DNA from: Phoebastria nigripes
Lineage: Eukaryota > Chordata > Aves > Procellariiformes > Diomedeidae
NCBI GenBank assembly: GCA_035582835.1
Contig: JAYKAV010002766.1
Coordinates: forward strand, 2,502,234-2,566,233
Reading direction: 5' to 3'
DNA: 64,000 nucleotides
The notes beneath the pieces were generated by a model, which was given only the letters and a program-made list of their open reading frames with translations, had not been told where the DNA came from and made no database searches. The first letter of the stretch is position 1; every line of letters starts with the position of its first letter. Shown here in pieces: positions 62,660 to 64,000 of the stretch. The position numbers and the translations under genes are program-made.

Positions 62660-63735
62660 AGATATAACACTACTTTGTGTATTTATTTTACAGAACAGCA
62701 GGTGCTACAGACTGCCGAAGCTTGCCAATGTAAGTAACAGGGGAAATTCTGTTGTAGCCTAAACATCTGTGAGAATATACCCCAGCACCACCTCCACGCT
62801 GCGCAGTGTTTATACACTGTAACAGGAGAACAGACTCTACTTGCTGAAATGCATTTAATACCTCCCAGTCGTTAGTCTGAGTTTTGGTTTTCGTTCCGTG
62901 GACTTGCCACATGGCCCCTCGGCTGTACATGCTGTAGAACACTGATGGCATTTTAGCCACTCTTCCCTTTTCTCCATTTAAAATATTCACTGCTGCTCCA
63001 CTGCAATTTAGTGGTCCTCCCCTTCCAAGAGGGGAGTCATGAGACTGCTGGGGAAGAGGAACCGCAGAAAGACCCAGGCCACACGGACCTCCCGAATCTG
63101 CCGGTGCTGCGTGATGCCACTGCTCTCCGACAAAAGGAGCCTCCCCGACCGGGTGCCAGCACTCAAACGGCTCTCCCAAATCACCCCTTTGTATCAAGCT
63201 TGCATTTTACTAGTAACTTCAGAATCAAATGCAGGAAGACAGTTTGATCTACAGAAATACCATGCGCTTATCTCCGAATGAATTTTAAACACCTCTTTTA
63301 AGGACAGCGTTTAACAGTGGGCTCTCATAGCTTGGCCTCCAATTCTGGTACTAAAACACAGATTCAGATTTGAACAGACTGGAGCTCTTCTAGAGTTTGA
63401 GCAGTTGTTCTTGCACAACCGAATGTCACAATTAGGAACTGAGCATAGAAAGAGTCCCCAAGGGAATATGAAAAAGACATCACCTTATGAAAAAGCTTCA
63501 GAATGAACCTGTGAGATAAACAGCAACCAGACAATCGTCTTCTGCAGAAGATGGAAGTAACAGTAGAAGAATATAATAACATCTTAAATAGTCAGTAAGT
63601 CAGTCTGAATGTACAAGGGCACTAGATCCCTACAGATCTGTGATGAAAGCGCTATATCCCTACAGATCTGTGACGAAAGCTAATGGCCAAAACCAGCTGG
63701 TCCCCTCCAGTCCCAAAGGGAGACTGGCTTGCGAT
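62660..63735 (-). other. TRAPPC3: TRAPPC3 3' UTR
   Basis: Runs from the stop codon down to an AATAAA on minus (TTTATT at 62682-62687 on plus), about 1.05 kb, with cleavage expected near 62660. An ATTAAA variant lies at 62854-62859. A 30-bp tandem duplication is inside it. Open frames in this interval are untranslated shadows. Confidence 0.6.
63622..63680. repeat. 30-bp tandem duplication in TRAPPC3 3' UTR
   Basis: CTA-x-ATCCCTACAGATCTGTGA-y-GAAAGC occurs at 63622-63650 and 63652-63680 with two mismatches. The period is 30. Confidence 0.93.
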
Positions 63736-63855
63736 TCACTCTTCACCAGCTGGAAGATTGTCTTCAATCCGCCTGATGAACTTCATTCTTATTTCTGTGA
63801 CACTGTCACCCTTCAGTGTGTCCTGGACAAATTTTACATCTACGGCCATCTGAAC
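63736..63855 (-). CDS. TRAPPC3: TRAPP complex subunit 3, last coding exon (rest outside window)
   Basis: TRAPPC3 (Bet3) is the palmitoylated core subunit of the TRAPP tethering complexes that act as Rab1 exchange factors in ER-Golgi traffic. On the minus strand an acceptor TCACCTAG is followed by a 120-nt exon coding 39 residues and a TGA (63736-63738). It begins VQMAVDVKFVQDTLKGD and ends with FIRRIEDNLPAGEE, the conserved C-terminus of Bet3. The exon starts in phase 0. The remaining exons lie beyond 64000, with 63856-64000 being intron. Position and strand next to COL8A2 match the human order. Related Bet3-family subunits do not share this C-terminal tail. Confidence 0.95.
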   Translation of the reverse strand, partial: VQMAVDVKFVQDTLKGDSVTEIRMKFIRRIEDNLPAGEE

Positions 63856-64000
63856 CTAGGTGATGGAAGAGGAAAAAGAAGAGCTGTTATCTCCCTTAAA
63901 ATAGCAGCTTCTCTAGGAACCGTCTGATCATGAAGCACCAGCTTAAGGACCCTGAGGGCATGACATGCAATGCAGAGCTCTAGGGAAGCACTCGTTATTT
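63856..64000 (-). other. TRAPPC3: Start of last TRAPPC3 intron (partial)
   Basis: The intron's 3' end has a pyrimidine-rich tract TCTTCTTTTTCCTCTTCCA before the AG. The remainder leaves the window. Confidence 0.85.

Larger units (their letters stand above)
44621..62660. other. Intergenic region between COL8A2 and TRAPPC3
   Basis: 18 kb without a confidently supported gene. It carries GC-rich simple repeats (46.3, 48.7, 51.6 kb), a probable old interspersed repeat at 47.4 kb, a candidate short transcription unit at 52.0-52.9 kb, and a TATA-like site at 59221. Long open frames on both strands (up to 379 codons) have low-complexity composition and no family resemblance. Confidence 0.6.

Noticed and set aside
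62688..63197. 169-codon minus-strand open frame
   Set aside because: Lies wholly in the TRAPPC3 3' UTR, downstream of a clear stop codon, with no domain.

Overview
The window looks like a gene-sparse, GC- and CpG-rich stretch of an amniote genome, most likely a bird (a microchromosome-type region). Spliced vertebrate genes with GT-AG introns and AATAAA signals rule out a prokaryote. The order TEKT2(+) - ADPRS(+) - COL8A2(-) - TRAPPC3(-) is the vertebrate block of human 1p34.3; from memory the same block lies on chicken chromosome 23. No recognisable full-length transposon, tRNA, rRNA or CRISPR array was seen. About 28 single N bases and one 20-N gap mark a draft assembly.

Layout. 1-1.57 kb: last three coding exons and 3' UTR of TEKT2 (tektin-2, a ciliary microtubule inner protein). 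2.1-2.8 kb: CpG-rich promoter and exon 1 of ADPRS, with a perfect 47-bp inverted repeat just before the start codon. 2.3-6.0 kb: all six coding exons of ADPRS (ADP-ribosylserine hydrolase, ARH3), giving a 372-residue protein with every metal-binding motif intact; its 3' UTR probably runs to about 7.15 kb. About 9.13-12.27 kb: likely long 3' UTR of COL8A2, with several poly(A) signals. 12.27-14.20 kb: the large COL8A2 exon encoding the whole triple helix and C1q domain. 19.89-20.07 kb: the COL8A2 exon with the start codon and signal peptide. Together these encode 695 residues. About 44.2-44.5 kb: a CpG island with a strong minus-strand splice donor, the probable noncoding first exon of COL8A2, which would make intron 1 about 24 kb long. 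44.6-62.7 kb: intergenic. 62.7-63.9 kb: 3' UTR and last coding exon of TRAPPC3 (TRAPP complex subunit).

The four genes do not form a functional pathway; they are conserved neighbours. TEKT2 and ADPRS are tandem, ADPRS and COL8A2 are tail to tail, and COL8A2 and TRAPPC3 are tandem on the minus strand. The long intron and intergenic space carry GC-rich minisatellites, several AT-rich islands that could be regulatory elements, one probable old interspersed repeat and one candidate short TATA-driven transcription unit near 52-53 kb. The many long open frames in 15-62 kb are products of stop-poor GC-rich DNA and were not called as genes. I did not find a clearly new biological system; the items most worth checking are the hairpin with paired CTCF-like motifs at ADPRS and the 52-53 kb unit.
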